Assembly (NCBI GenBank): GCA_964413265.1
Contig: CAYPRX010000006.1
Location: 1 to 64,000, forward strand
Direction of reading: 5' to 3'
DNA length: 64,000 nucleotides
DNA from: CAVYGN01 sp964413265
GTDB lineage: Bacteria > Spirochaetota > Brevinematia > Brevinematales > JAOACQ01
The translations under genes and the position numbers were made by a program. The notes beneath the pieces were generated by a model, which was not told the origin of the DNA, ran no database searches, and saw nothing but the letters and a program-made list of their open reading frames with translations. Shown in pieces: positions 53,625 through 62,231 of this stretch; positions within the stretch are counted from its first letter, which is position 1; each line of letters starts with the position of its first letter.

Positions 53625-54332
53625 TTATTTAACTGTATTGTTTAATGCTGCCTGTAAAACGGGCAAAACCGCTCTGAAATATAAGAGGGTCCCGTTTTCA
53701 TATTTATAGGCAGTAAAAATAAATCCGTTTTTTATAAATAAGTCATGCAGTTCTTCCTCAGAATAGAGATTTCCGATTATGCGGGATCCTGTTTCATTCC
53801 TTTCAGGAACAGGGACACTTGCAAAGAAAATCCCGCCTTTTTTGAGTACCCTTCTCATTTCCAGGAGTACCATTTCAAGGTCTGAAAAGAAGTTCAGTGA
53901 AAGGTTGCATATGCATAAATCGAACACTTTATCAATGAATGGTAGAAACTCGGCATTGGTCAGATAAAACTCAGCTTCCCTGAACCCGGCTTTTTTGAAC
54001 TTTTTTAAGGCTATTTTTAGCAGACCCTTGCTTATATCGATACCATAGTAAGAATTATCATTACTCAATATATTTGCAATGCTGCCGCTTCCTGTGGCAA
54101 GCTCAAGGACCCTCTTTTTATGGAATCCTCCAAGTTCATGCGCCAGGAATTCATAATGTTTATCCATGGAAGCATTGAATTTCTTCGGGAAAACCGATTT
54201 CTTCATAATTCCGTCATACAGGGAAGAAAAAAAATCCCCGATCCATGGCTGGGGGTTTTCCTGGCCACCATCGAGAAATAAATAATTGATCCCTTTTTTC
54301 TTTATAATTACGATTCCATCCTTTATCACCAT
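53625..54332 (-). CDS. Class I SAM-dependent methyltransferase
   Basis: A 235-residue enzyme of the Methyltransf_11/UbiE type. SAM motif I is RVLELATGSGSIANIL (about 75-90), motif II YGIDISKGLLKIAL, then DLCICNLSLNFFSDLEMVL and RRVLKKGGIFFAS. The substrate cannot be told; small molecules (quinone, lipid) are common for this family. The N-terminal 50 residues are unusual and include a basic KKKG stretch. It lies 49 bp downstream of the glycoside-hydrolase gene and 44 bp before a lipoprotein gene. Confidence 0.87.
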   Translation of the reverse strand: MVIKDGIVIIKKKGINYLFLDGGQENPQPWIGDFFSSLYDGIMKKSVFPKKFNASMDKHYEFLAHELGGFHKKRVLELATGSGSIANILSNDNSYYGIDISKGLLKIALKKFKKAGFREAEFYLTNAEFLPFIDKVFDLCICNLSLNFFSDLEMVLLEMRRVLKKGGIFFASVPVPERNETGSRIIGNLYSEEELHDLFIKNGFIFTAYKYENGTLLYFRAVLPVLQAALNNTVK

Positions 54333-54381
54333 GGACCTCCTTTATAACCAGAGACGTATAAAAGGGACATTTATTGCCTGA

Positions 54382-55764
54382 TTAAAAATCCTCTACCAGG
54401 TAGGGGCTCTGAGCATCCGCCATTTCCGAAGTATATGTAAAGGCTTTTTTCACCATTAAATCCTTTGAAATCTCAAGACAGGTAAATGATGAGGGTACGA
54501 ATCTGTAATTAATTGATGAGTCCCTTAAAACACCATTGAAATTTATTTTCACATCCTGATATGATTCTGAGCTCCAGTTAACACAGAAGACGCTGACATT
54601 GCCGTATTCGTCCCTGTAGATATAAATTCTCGCTTTTTCATTGATCTTATGAATGAATATCATATACTCCTTAATGTGATTCGAAAAAAGCAGGTATGTA
54701 TAGTACGAAGGTGTGACTTTATGAGAGCCGGCCTTAGCCTTAATAAAGCCCAGTCTCCACCCCTCAGAAATGCTCCAGGGCATGACCGAGAGCAGATTAG
54801 GCTCAGAGCTCGACACACCAATATTGTCTGCGACCCACAGCGCTGCATTGAAAGTCCCCGGCATAGCGGATGAAGCTGCTTTCGACACATCACCGTCGGC
54901 CGATGAATTCATCTCGCCTATAATAAGGGGAATGCCCGGCGCATAAGGATCTGTTAAAGTCCTTATTCCTGAATAAAAATTTCTAAGATCGTCATATTCT
55001 TTTATTGCAGCGTCATACGTTGCGGCTGTTACCGGCCAGTAACCGTATCTATGAAGCGAAAGAATATCCATATAGGGAAAGCATTTTGAAATGAAAGGCC
55101 TAACCCATTCTCTGTATTTCCAGCCAAGTTCAAGTCCGACAATTTTTATTCCCGGAAATTCTCTCTTCACTGCAGCGGAAATATTCGTAAAATTATCTAT
55201 ATAATCATTAATATTAAAATATTCAAGTTTTTCGGAAACTTCAAGACCGGGATGGCTCTTATTAAGAGATTTATAGCCGTCAGGCTCATTTCCAATGCTG
55301 ACATATGGTAGCGAATAACCCATGCTGATAAATTCCCTTATCAGGTTGGTCGCCCTTGTTATCCTTTCTTCGACTGTGCCTCTGCTTGCTACTGGTACCT
55401 GGAGAAGCGGCTGTGCTCCGATGGCTTTGCAATAATTCCCGAAACGGGCCAGGAATAATCCGGACAATTCCTGAGGTTTCTCCGTGTCATTATTAATCCC
55501 CCCCGCCCTGAGAATCGCAATCTTCAAAGGCCTGACCAGGGTTTCTGTATTGCTGACGCTGTATCCAAATTTATCAACCCAGTTCCAGTAATTAAAGCCG
55601 AACAGAAGGGGGCTCACCTTCCTGGCAAATGAAGCGTTGACATCTATCTCTGTCCTGACAGCATTACCGGCAGCGGGCTTAGTTACTCCGGTACATGATG
55701 GAATTACCGTTAATGCGGCCAGTACAGCCCATACGGTTATGGCATCAAGTGTTTTTCTTTTCAA
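54382..55764 (-). CDS. Lipoprotein glycoside hydrolase, clan GH-A type
   Basis: A 460-residue protein whose signal peptide ends IPSC, a probable lipobox, followed by a short linker and a TIM-barrel-like domain. The acid/base glutamate is in YVSIGNEPDGY (about 160), and the nucleophile is in LIIGEMNSSADG (about 290). This N-E-P and later G-E pair is typical of clan GH-A families such as GH5, GH39, GH51 or GH79; the exact family is uncertain. A beta-sandwich C-terminal domain (about 380-460) is likely. It would act on outside polysaccharides. It heads a minus-strand gene run. Confidence 0.82.
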   Translation of the reverse strand: MKRKTLDAITVWAVLAALTVIPSCTGVTKPAAGNAVRTEIDVNASFARKVSPLLFGFNYWNWVDKFGYSVSNTETLVRPLKIAILRAGGINNDTEKPQELSGLFLARFGNYCKAIGAQPLLQVPVASRGTVEERITRATNLIREFISMGYSLPYVSIGNEPDGYKSLNKSHPGLEVSEKLEYFNINDYIDNFTNISAAVKREFPGIKIVGLELGWKYREWVRPFISKCFPYMDILSLHRYGYWPVTAATYDAAIKEYDDLRNFYSGIRTLTDPYAPGIPLIIGEMNSSADGDVSKAASSAMPGTFNAALWVADNIGVSSSEPNLLSVMPWSISEGWRLGFIKAKAGSHKVTPSYYTYLLFSNHIKEYMIFIHKINEKARIYIYRDEYGNVSVFCVNWSSESYQDVKINFNGVLRDSSINYRFVPSSFTCLEISKDLMVKKAFTYTSEMADAQSPYLVEDF

Positions 55765-55905
55765 ATCTTCCTCCTCGAGACAAAAAATTAATAATATTAT
55801 ATACTATACAGTGGATTTATCAAAATGGAGGAGGCAATTTTAACCCTTAAACTATTGTCCGTCTGATGCCGATTATAAATCATAAATTATCACAAGGAGG
55901 CTTCG

Positions 55906-56421
55906 ATGAATAAAAAATTTAGATGGCAATATTTTATCGATAAACCTTTCCAGCTAAGATTTATTTCCAGATTTTCAGTCCTTATTATTATCAGCCTTGG
56001 GATCTTTCTTGTAGCATTGGGAGTTGTAAATTATTACAGATATAACAAGGGACTTTACGTACAGTATACTACTGATCCAAAAAAGCTTCATGTGATAGAC
56101 GCGGAATCAACTGCCGAAAAGGCCAGGGACACAGAGATCCTTAGTAAATATTTTGACCTTGGCAAACAGAAGAATCTCTTTGAGTTATATTGGAAGCCGA
56201 TTGTAGGTATGAACGTAATCTATATATTCATTATCGCCCTTTTTGGCCTGTTCATTTCACATAAGATGGCTGGTCCTGTCTACAGGATAAAAAGGACACT
56301 CGAAGATGCTTCTTCTGGCAAGATCGATGTTAAATCAATTCGCTTCCGCTTGAGAAAAGGCGATGAACTCCAGGACCTCGTTGAATCCCTCAATAAATTC
56401 ATAGAAAAGGCCCATAAATAA
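55906..56421 (+). CDS. Membrane protein with HAMP-like domain and no output domain
   Basis: A 171-residue protein. Two membrane segments (about 20-42 and 103-125) enclose a periplasmic loop of about 60 residues. The C-terminal part (KMAGPVYRIKRTLEDASSGK...) starts with the conserved M-(A/T)-x-P of a HAMP linker and ends right after it. Normal sensors continue into a kinase or methyl-accepting module; here the protein stops. It might regulate partners by helix packing. AAGGAGGCTTCG precedes the ATG. It is convergent with the oxidoreductase gene. Confidence 0.78.
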   Translation: MNKKFRWQYFIDKPFQLRFISRFSVLIIISLGIFLVALGVVNYYRYNKGLYVQYTTDPKKLHVIDAESTAEKARDTEILSKYFDLGKQKNLFELYWKPIVGMNVIYIFIIALFGLFISHKMAGPVYRIKRTLEDASSGKIDVKSIRFRLRKGDELQDLVESLNKFIEKAHK

Positions 56422-56451
56422 AGGCTTTTAATTAAGCCACCTCTCTGCGCA

Positions 56452-56464
56452 GCCTCTACGAGGC
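56452..56464. terminator. Weak hairpin between convergent genes
   Basis: GCCTC-TAC-GAGGC lies between the convergent HAMP and oxidoreductase stops; a second short hairpin GGCTT...AAGCC is at 56422-56437. Neither has a proper T-run, so a bidirectional terminator is only possible. Confidence 0.3.
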
Positions 56465-56467
56465 GAT

Positions 56468-57757
56468 TTATTTAGCTTCAAGGTCCTTAAAGGGAAATGT
56501 GTAAATGAGGTCCCTGTATTTTTTCGGCGCGTGAATAAAGGAGAAATCTTTATCGAGCAGTTTATCCTTGTATGATGCAACAGGGATCTTTTCGTATATG
56601 AGACCCTTTACTACTCCGGATCTGGAAATATCGCCGACGAATACTGCCCCGGCTATGAGGCCATCTTTGATGAATATCTTCCTGTAAGTTCTTTCGTCAT
56701 AAAATTTTTCCATAACCTCGTAAGAAGAGTAATCGGAAGGGTTTGTTTCTCCGAAGGAGATCGTATAGAGATCATCAAAATAAAGCGAATTCATCGGTAT
56801 GGAACCATCATATTCGCAATCAATTCCCATCATTGAGAGCCCGGCAAAATATCCCATTTTTCTTGCTACAGGCCATATAGCTATAACCATATTGTCTTTA
56901 CTTACGAAATTATAACCCTTAGCTACATCACCGGCCGAATAAATGTCCTTCTGACTGGTTCTCATTTTCCTGTCGACTTCAATTCCATTTGAGGTTTTGA
57001 CGCCGCAATCTTCAGCAAGCTTCGCATCGGGTATCACACCAATCGATATGAATACCAGATCTGTATCAATGATCTCCCCGTTTTTAAGTCTGACAGATCT
57101 GACTTTTTTATCCCCCGCAATCTCGGCGACCTCGTTTGCTGTATAAACATCAACACCAAAATCACAAAGTTTTTTTGTCATCATTTCTGAGCCTACGGGA
57201 TCGAGGCCCCTTGTCAATATTGCCGGAGCAAGCTCAACTATCGAGACCTTTACCCCAAGATGTGAAAGCGCCTCAGTAGCTTTCAGTCCTATAAGTCCCC
57301 CCCCGATCACAACGGCCCTTTTGGCACCCTTTTCAAGGACCATCCTCCTCATACCCCTCGCATCGTCAAGGTTGAAAAAATACATAACCCCGGATAGTTC
57401 CTTTCCTGGAATAGGCGGGCTTATAGGCCTTCCCCCCATATTTAAAAGAAGTTTTTCATATTCCACTGTTTTCCCGCCGGAAATTTCAACCGTATGGTCG
57501 CCTGGTTTGATTTTTATTACCTCTTTCCCGAGCAGCGTATCAACACCCCGCAATTCTGAATAATCCAACCCCCTATAGGCTATTCCTTCATCACCTATCT
57601 TTCCCATTGCGTAGTCGACGATTGCCGGCCTTCCATAAACGGTGAAATTCTCCCTGGTCAGGGCTAGTATTTTTGATTTCTTATCGTATTGTCTTATCGC
57701 TTCAATCATGCCTATGGCGCCGGCGGAATACCCTATGCTGACATACTTTGATTTCAT
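56468..57757 (-). CDS. FAD/NAD-linked oxidoreductase of the glutamate-synthase-like operon
   Basis: A protein of about 429 residues of the pyridine-nucleotide-disulfide oxidoreductase class. The FAD-binding start is MKSKYVSIGYSAGAIGMIEA, where the usual GxGxxG has been replaced by GYSAGAIG. The NAD-binding turn is VVIGGGLIGLKATEAL, and a second FAD motif is DIYSAGDVA. It would supply electrons from NAD(P)H to the neighbouring Fe-S and FMN subunits. The frame runs up to 57901, but ATG at 57757 follows GGAGGAATTC and begins at the fold, so it is preferred. It ends the operon, 16 bp after the ferredoxin gene. Confidence 0.87.
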   Translation of the reverse strand: MKSKYVSIGYSAGAIGMIEAIRQYDKKSKILALTRENFTVYGRPAIVDYAMGKIGDEGIAYRGLDYSELRGVDTLLGKEVIKIKPGDHTVEISGGKTVEYEKLLLNMGGRPISPPIPGKELSGVMYFFNLDDARGMRRMVLEKGAKRAVVIGGGLIGLKATEALSHLGVKVSIVELAPAILTRGLDPVGSEMMTKKLCDFGVDVYTANEVAEIAGDKKVRSVRLKNGEIIDTDLVFISIGVIPDAKLAEDCGVKTSNGIEVDRKMRTSQKDIYSAGDVAKGYNFVSKDNMVIAIWPVARKMGYFAGLSMMGIDCEYDGSIPMNSLYFDDLYTISFGETNPSDYSSYEVMEKFYDERTYRKIFIKDGLIAGAVFVGDISRSGVVKGLIYEKIPVASYKDKLLDKDFSFIHAPKKYRDLIYTFPFKDLEAK

Positions 57758-57773
57758 TACATGAATTCCTCCG

Positions 57774-58304
57774 TTATTCCTGGATCGCCGTATCATCACT
57801 TTCAATAAAGATATGCATAGAGCCCTTGAGGGTCCGCCTGTCTTTGGCGAACTCGTCCCTGTCCTCGTATACCAGAGCGTTATTCGGACAGGCCTCGACA
57901 CATGCCGGCCCGTTCTCCCTTCCCGGGCAGAGATCGCACTTATCGGCTATACGGAGTCCTTCATCATGATCCTGACGGGGCGTTATTGAACCCTGCGGAC
58001 ATGCCATAATGCACATCCAGCACCCGATGCAGCGGTCGTCTTCAACCTTGACAAGTCCGGTTTCATCATCACGCCACATCGCCGCGACGGGGCATGCTTC
58101 AACGCATTCGGCATGCTCACAAATCCTGCAGCTTGCTGAAAATGAAATCGGCCCTTCCATCTCAACTTCTATTTTAGAATTTACCTTAGGTTTTTCAGAA
58201 AAAGCGTAAAATAAATTCTTCGATTTTGAATGTTCAACAATACAGGCCACTTCACATAGGTGGCAGGCAACGCAATATTCTTCAACCGGATAAACTCTTT
58301 TCAC
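57774..58304 (-). CDS. Multi-cluster 4Fe-4S ferredoxin subunit
   Basis: A 176-residue electron-transfer protein with four groups of four cysteines, as in HycB/CooF-type polyferredoxins: YCVACHLCEVAC, CRICEHAECVEACP, CIGCWMCIMACP, and CDLCPGREN with the later CVEACP. It likely carries about four [4Fe-4S] clusters. It sits between the FMN synthase subunit (8-bp gap) and the FAD oxidoreductase, and so probably wires the flavin subunit to the synthase subunit. Confidence 0.9.
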   Translation of the reverse strand: MKRVYPVEEYCVACHLCEVACIVEHSKSKNLFYAFSEKPKVNSKIEVEMEGPISFSASCRICEHAECVEACPVAAMWRDDETGLVKVEDDRCIGCWMCIMACPQGSITPRQDHDEGLRIADKCDLCPGRENGPACVEACPNNALVYEDRDEFAKDRRTLKGSMHIFIESDDTAIQE

Positions 58305-58312
58305 TTTTCCTC

Positions 58313-59821
58313 CTACATTCCCAGGCCGGCCTGTTTAAGGCCCAGGACCTGCATTTCGCTTTCTGTCATCCCGACGGCGCGGAGCCTCTCCCTGTTACCC
58401 CTGAGGCTTTCGATGGCATTTATACCCATACTGCCCAGGACTTCTTTCATTTCGATTTCCCAGGCTCCAAGAAGGTTTGATATCAGCTCTGCTGCGATCT
58501 CAGGGTTCTGTCTTTTCGAGAGGTAACTGTCATTAGTTGTGATCCCCCAGGCGCATCGCCCTGTATGGCATTGCTGGCAGAGCGTGCAGCCAACAGCTAT
58601 CAGCGCAGCAGTGGATATGTAAACGGCGTCAGCTCCCAGCCCGATTGCCTTAAGAGTATCGGCTGCACTCCTGATGCCTCCCGCGGCAACCAATCCGACA
58701 TTCTCCCTGATGCCTTCCTGTCTCAGCCTTTCATCGACCACAGCAATTGCAAGTTCAATAGGGATACCCGTATGATCCCTTACTATAAGCGGCGTAGCAC
58801 CTGTTCCCCCGCGGTAGCCGTCGACAACTATTATATCAGCGCCGGCCCTTGCAATGCCAGATGCTATAGCCGCTATATTATGAACGGCTGAAACCTTGAC
58901 TCCTACAGGCTTTTCATAACGAATCGCTTCCTTCAATGCATAAATAAGCTGCCTCAGATCCTCGATCGAATATATATCATGGTGAGGTGCCGGAGAAATT
59001 GCATCGCTGCCCACCGGGATCATTCTTGTTCTGGAGACATCATCCACGACCTTTTCACCAGGAAGATGACCCCCAATTCCGGGCTTAGCTCCCTGACCGA
59101 TCTTTATCTCAATCATAGCTCCTGCTTTGAGATATTCTTCATGGACTCCAAACCTTCCGGAAGCAACCTGAACAATCGTGTTCGGCCCGTATTCATAAAG
59201 ATCGCTGTGAAGGCCGCCTTCTCCCGTACTCCAGAGAGTGCCATGCTCCCTGGCAGATGCTGCAAGAGCCTTCTGGACACTGAGATTTATCGAACCATAG
59301 GACATAGGGCCGAACATAACAGGTACATCAAGTCTTATGAGACCGGTCTTTTTTGCTTTTGTATCCGAAAGTTTCCTTCCCCTGTTTCCTATATATGTAG
59401 TGAGTTCCATCGGTTCTCTCAGTGGATCTATTGAAGGGTTTGTTACCTGGCATGCGTCAAAGAGGATCCTGTCAAAATAAACAGGCTGGCTCTGCAGATC
59501 ATTGCCCATTCCAGTCACGACTATTGCGCCAGTTTCGGCATTAAGGTAAATATTCTTAATATCCTCTTTTGACCAGTAGCCGTTTTCTCTGAATTGTGAC
59601 GGGTTTCTCTGGATAGATATGGCGTCTGTTGGACAGTAAGCCTCGCACCTGTGGCATCCAATGCATTTGCTGTGTATAGAGTCTATCATCTGTCTATCAT
59701 TATCCCAGAAATTCGCATCATAAGAACACTGGGTAACGCAACCCTGGCATTTAATACATCTATCCTGATCTCTTACAACCTTAAAATCATAGTAATTTGT
59801 CACGAACGGCTGATAGAGCAT
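58313..59821 (-). CDS. Glutamate-synthase-like FMN subunit with ferredoxin domain
   Basis: A protein of about 502 residues. Residues 15-75 hold two [4Fe-4S] motifs (CIKCQGCVTQC and CIGCHRCEAYCP). The rest is the FMN-binding synthase barrel (GltB domain 2): MFGPMSYGSINLSVQKALA, GEGGLHSDLYEYGP, GIGGHLPGEKV, VDGYRGGTGATP, plus a 3Fe-4S-type cysteine group CTLCQQCHTGRC near 415. It reduces 2-oxoglutarate plus ammonia to glutamate in archaeal-type systems. The ATG at 59821 is preferred over GTG at 59824 because of spacing from AGGAGG. The GXGXG subunit gene lies 14 bp upstream. Confidence 0.9.
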   Translation of the reverse strand: MLYQPFVTNYYDFKVVRDQDRCIKCQGCVTQCSYDANFWDNDRQMIDSIHSKCIGCHRCEAYCPTDAISIQRNPSQFRENGYWSKEDIKNIYLNAETGAIVVTGMGNDLQSQPVYFDRILFDACQVTNPSIDPLREPMELTTYIGNRGRKLSDTKAKKTGLIRLDVPVMFGPMSYGSINLSVQKALAASAREHGTLWSTGEGGLHSDLYEYGPNTIVQVASGRFGVHEEYLKAGAMIEIKIGQGAKPGIGGHLPGEKVVDDVSRTRMIPVGSDAISPAPHHDIYSIEDLRQLIYALKEAIRYEKPVGVKVSAVHNIAAIASGIARAGADIIVVDGYRGGTGATPLIVRDHTGIPIELAIAVVDERLRQEGIRENVGLVAAGGIRSAADTLKAIGLGADAVYISTAALIAVGCTLCQQCHTGRCAWGITTNDSYLSKRQNPEIAAELISNLLGAWEIEMKEVLGSMGINAIESLRGNRERLRAVGMTESEMQVLGLKQAGLGM

Positions 59822-59837
59822 CACTTCCTCCTGAAAT

Positions 59838-60665
59838 TTATCTTTCCCTGATATTCCTTACGGCTGGATAACCGTTCTCTTCAAATGAGCCAGGCACAAC
59901 TGCCTTCCTGTCTGTAATTGTGTGCCATCCGGGAGTATAATGCTTTCCGTAAGGCCTCTTGCTCGCCGGGATTAACTTTGTAAACCTGTCATCAAGAATC
60001 TTAGTGCATTCAAGCCCAAAAGCTCTGCAGAATTCCATGACCAGAGGTTTAAGCAGCTTTAAGTCTTCTTCATCTATGTCTGAAGATTTGGCCGCTCTGT
60101 CAATCCGGTCGGCATCAACACTGCCCCTGACATAAATCCTTCCGCCATGAATACCAGTTGCAATATTTTTTCCCAGAATCGGTACCTTGCCGGCATTAAG
60201 GCCTAAAATTACAAGATAACCCCCGGCCATATACTCTCCGAAAAAATCTCCAGCGCAGCCTCCTATAACGGCTTTGGGAATAAAATTCATATACTCCTTC
60301 ATATGAATTCCGACCCTGTATCCAGCATTACCCCTTATATATACCTCGCCGCCCCTCATTCCATAAAAAAGTACATCCCCCGCGTCTCCATCCACGTAAA
60401 CCTTTCCGGAATTCATAGTATTACCTATACCGTCCTGCGCATTGCCATATACATATATTGTCGGACCGTTCATGAAGGCAGCGAGGTCGTTTCCAGCCGT
60501 TCCGTATATGTCTATTCTAATGCCATCGCCGCAGAGGCCGTCGCCTATGTACCTGTGGCCCAGGGCGTTTTTAACCTCAATCCGTTTTTCCCCGCCATTT
60601 ATCGAATCGAATATCATTGAGTTAAGTTCTTTATAATGTAATTTCAAAGCGTCAATTGATTTCAT
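59838..60665 (-). CDS. GXGXG-domain subunit (GltB domain 3-like)
   Basis: A 275-residue protein built from the right-handed beta-helix repeat of glutamate synthase domain 3. It shows repeats such as GTAGNDLAAFMNGPTIYVYG, GNAQDGIGNTMNSGKVYVDG and GGEVYIRGNAGYRVG. In archaeal-type enzymes this structural piece is a separate subunit, as here. It heads the four-gene operon (GXGXG, synthase, ferredoxin, FAD oxidoreductase) behind a strong promoter. AAGGAGC precedes the ATG. The glutaminase (GATase) subunit that usually completes the set is not found nearby. Confidence 0.9.
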   Translation of the reverse strand: MKSIDALKLHYKELNSMIFDSINGGEKRIEVKNALGHRYIGDGLCGDGIRIDIYGTAGNDLAAFMNGPTIYVYGNAQDGIGNTMNSGKVYVDGDAGDVLFYGMRGGEVYIRGNAGYRVGIHMKEYMNFIPKAVIGGCAGDFFGEYMAGGYLVILGLNAGKVPILGKNIATGIHGGRIYVRGSVDADRIDRAAKSSDIDEEDLKLLKPLVMEFCRAFGLECTKILDDRFTKLIPASKRPYGKHYTPGWHTITDRKAVVPGSFEENGYPAVRNIRER

Positions 60666-60713
60666 CTCCGGCTCCTTTAAGGCGTCCCAATAACACAGGA
60701 AAAAAGGTTAGAT

Positions 60714-60742
60714 ATTATATTACAAAACAATAAATTTCTCAA
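60714..60742 (-). promoter_or_regulatory. Promoter of the glutamate-synthase-like operon
   Basis: On the minus strand, TTGAGA (60737-60742), a 17-bp spacer and a perfect TATAAT (60714-60719) give a leader of roughly 40 nt before the GXGXG gene. Confidence 0.75.
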
Positions 60743-60878
60743 ATAATGACAATTCAACAAATTATTCGATCTATGCGCCCCCATACAGTCAGGAAATGGC
60801 TTTGCTGATACTGTGTGTCATGTAACTTTTATTCGTTGTCAGGAAATTGAGAATGAGGGGCCGACCTTACCACAATTT

Positions 60879-61268
60879 TCACATCCAAACTTCGCGGTAC
60901 TTCATCACCTCGTTCAATTTTTCGCTGAAATAAAAGATGTATTCGTGGGGAGGGGTAGGAAGAGAAATAACGTCGAATACTTCACCGGGTGATAATAGCT
61001 TTTTGAAGTCACCGGGCGAAATGTCCAGCTTGGGCACGCCGAGCAATCCGCCTCCATGCGCATAGGCGAGGTGGACGGTGTTGATTGAAAAATCAAAAGA
61101 ATTGGTAATCCTTTTCCCATCAATGGTGTATTCAAAATCGATATTGAAAATCGTATGTTCCCCGTCTTTCGGGTCATCGCTGCACTGGCAGAATGTTATT
61201 GTCGCTTTTACTTTTTGACCTTCGGCCAGTATCTTGTTTTCAAGCTCCGCATTCGAGATATATATCAT
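60879..61268 (-). CDS. Small protein, unknown function
   Basis: A 129-residue soluble-looking protein that I do not recognise. It starts MIYISNAELENKILAEGQKV and has beta-rich sequence (KATITFCQCSDDPKDG, FNIDFEYTIDGKRITNSF), a GGGLLGVPKLD turn and a helical end (FSEKLNEVMKYREVWM). No membrane segment or signal is visible. A very good promoter lies about 80 bp upstream, and GGGAG precedes the ATG. It is followed, toward 60.7 kb, by the promoter of the glutamate-synthase-like operon. Confidence 0.6.
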   Translation of the reverse strand: MIYISNAELENKILAEGQKVKATITFCQCSDDPKDGEHTIFNIDFEYTIDGKRITNSFDFSINTVHLAYAHGGGLLGVPKLDISPGDFKKLLSPGEVFDVISLPTPPHEYIFYFSEKLNEVMKYREVWM

Positions 61269-61592
61269 TATGGGCTCCCGTGTGATCCGGCATCCAAAAT
61301 AACCCCCGTTCCGTCACTGAAATTGACCCCTTGGCCGGATACTGATTATAGACTCATTGGATTTACCCGTCAAGAACAATCGACAATTTGGACATTGAGT
61401 GGTATCCAGACGCCCCACGTATAAGCGCCCTCATGCGCCGCGTTTGATTTCAGTTTACTGAGTAACATCAACTGAGCCATCAAATGGGATTTTGGTAATT
61501 ATAAAAATGTAGAGATAAGAAAACGGCTAAAAAGAAGAAATTTTATTTTTAAATAGAAAATCTTGTTTAGCATAATTCGTTATCCTTCAAAA
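61269..61592. other. Intergenic region with promoter for the small unknown gene
   Basis: A 324-bp gap between two minus-strand genes. It contains the promoter listed next. The remainder, an A+T-rich stretch near 61500-61590, shows no gene or convincing hairpin. Confidence 0.6.
61345..61373 (-). promoter_or_regulatory. Promoter of the small unknown gene at 60.9 kb
   Basis: On the minus strand, TTGACG (61368-61373), a 17-bp spacer and TATAAT (61345-61350): near-perfect sigma-70 consensus. Confidence 0.8.
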
Positions 61593-62003
61593 TTAAAGGC
61601 TGATCTTAGCCCCGAGCTGAACAAGCATTCCGTAATAATCAAACATCGCCCAGTGCTCGGCGATCTTTCCATTTTTGAAATAAACTATTCCGATCTCTGT
61701 AACAGAAACCTTTTTCCCTGTCGCAGGGATGCCGAAGATAGTATCAAGGTGGGTGCCTGTGTTCAGATGCCTGAAAACCAGCTTGTTGCCCGAGGTGAAA
61801 CAGTCGAGAAGCTTTTCATGCCAGTCTGGAAACCCCTTATGAAAGAGAAGCACTCTATCCCTGACATTGTTAATGCCCATCAGGTCGCCTTCCGGAGTGT
61901 GTGCAACATAGTCCTCTGTGTAATACTTTACGATTAAATCTACCCTTCCATTATTCCATACCTCTTGTTGGGCCTCCTTAAGAATTTCGACAATGTTTGC
62001 CAT
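61593..62003 (-). CDS. SnoaL-like small protein
   Basis: A protein of about 136 residues with the NTF2/SnoaL fold. It opens MANIVEILKEAQQEVWNNGR, then has VDLIVKYYTEDYVAHTPEGD, the pattern of SnoaL-like polyketide cyclases and related domains that bind small hydrophobic ligands. HLDTIFGIPATGKKVSV is typical of ester-cyclase relatives. The ATG at 62003 follows AGAGAGGTGG and is preferred over GTG at 62012. The frame stays open further back to a TGA behind an RBS-equipped ATG at 62081, noted in the findings. Function cannot be told from the fold alone. Confidence 0.8.
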   Translation of the reverse strand: MANIVEILKEAQQEVWNNGRVDLIVKYYTEDYVAHTPEGDLMGINNVRDRVLLFHKGFPDWHEKLLDCFTSGNKLVFRHLNTGTHLDTIFGIPATGKKVSVTEIGIVYFKNGKIAEHWAMFDYYGMLVQLGAKISL

Positions 62004-62057
62004 ATATCCCACCTCTCTAATATTAAACAGGAGTTTCTCAGTTATCAGAGTGGCTTC

Positions 62058-62081
62058 TCAAAAAATTTGTCCGGCGGTCAT
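62058..62081 (-). other. Mini-ORF (7 codons) with strong ribosome-binding site
   Basis: Minus strand AGGAGG (62087-62092), then ATG at 62081 encoding MTAGQIF and a TGA stop. It is in frame with the SnoaL-like gene downstream. It could be a leader peptide or the start of an N-terminal extension broken by a nonsense codon. Confidence 0.4.
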
Positions 62082-62115
62082 GATTGCCTCCTGAATATAA
62101 TTTTTGTGGAAAATT

Positions 62116-62144
62116 ATTATATTTCTTCAGAGGCAGTTTGACCA
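62116..62144 (-). promoter_or_regulatory. Promoter of the SnoaL-like gene
   Basis: On the minus strand, TGGTCA (62139-62144), a 17-bp spacer and TATAAT (62116-62121), ahead of the mini-ORF and the SnoaL-like gene. The -35 is weak (4 of 6). Confidence 0.5.
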
Positions 62145-62231
62145 CCTTTTTATTGGCCAACTGTCAGGTGAATACCATCAAATCATTATACAAATTTTGT
62201 TACCATGATAATAACTCCTGCAGGCAGACAA

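Noticed and set aside
61300..61420. Stretch reminiscent of an insertion-sequence end
   Set aside because: A vague similarity to IS21-type leader sequences was considered, but no inverted ends, target duplication or transposase remnant could be seen; a normal promoter explains the region.
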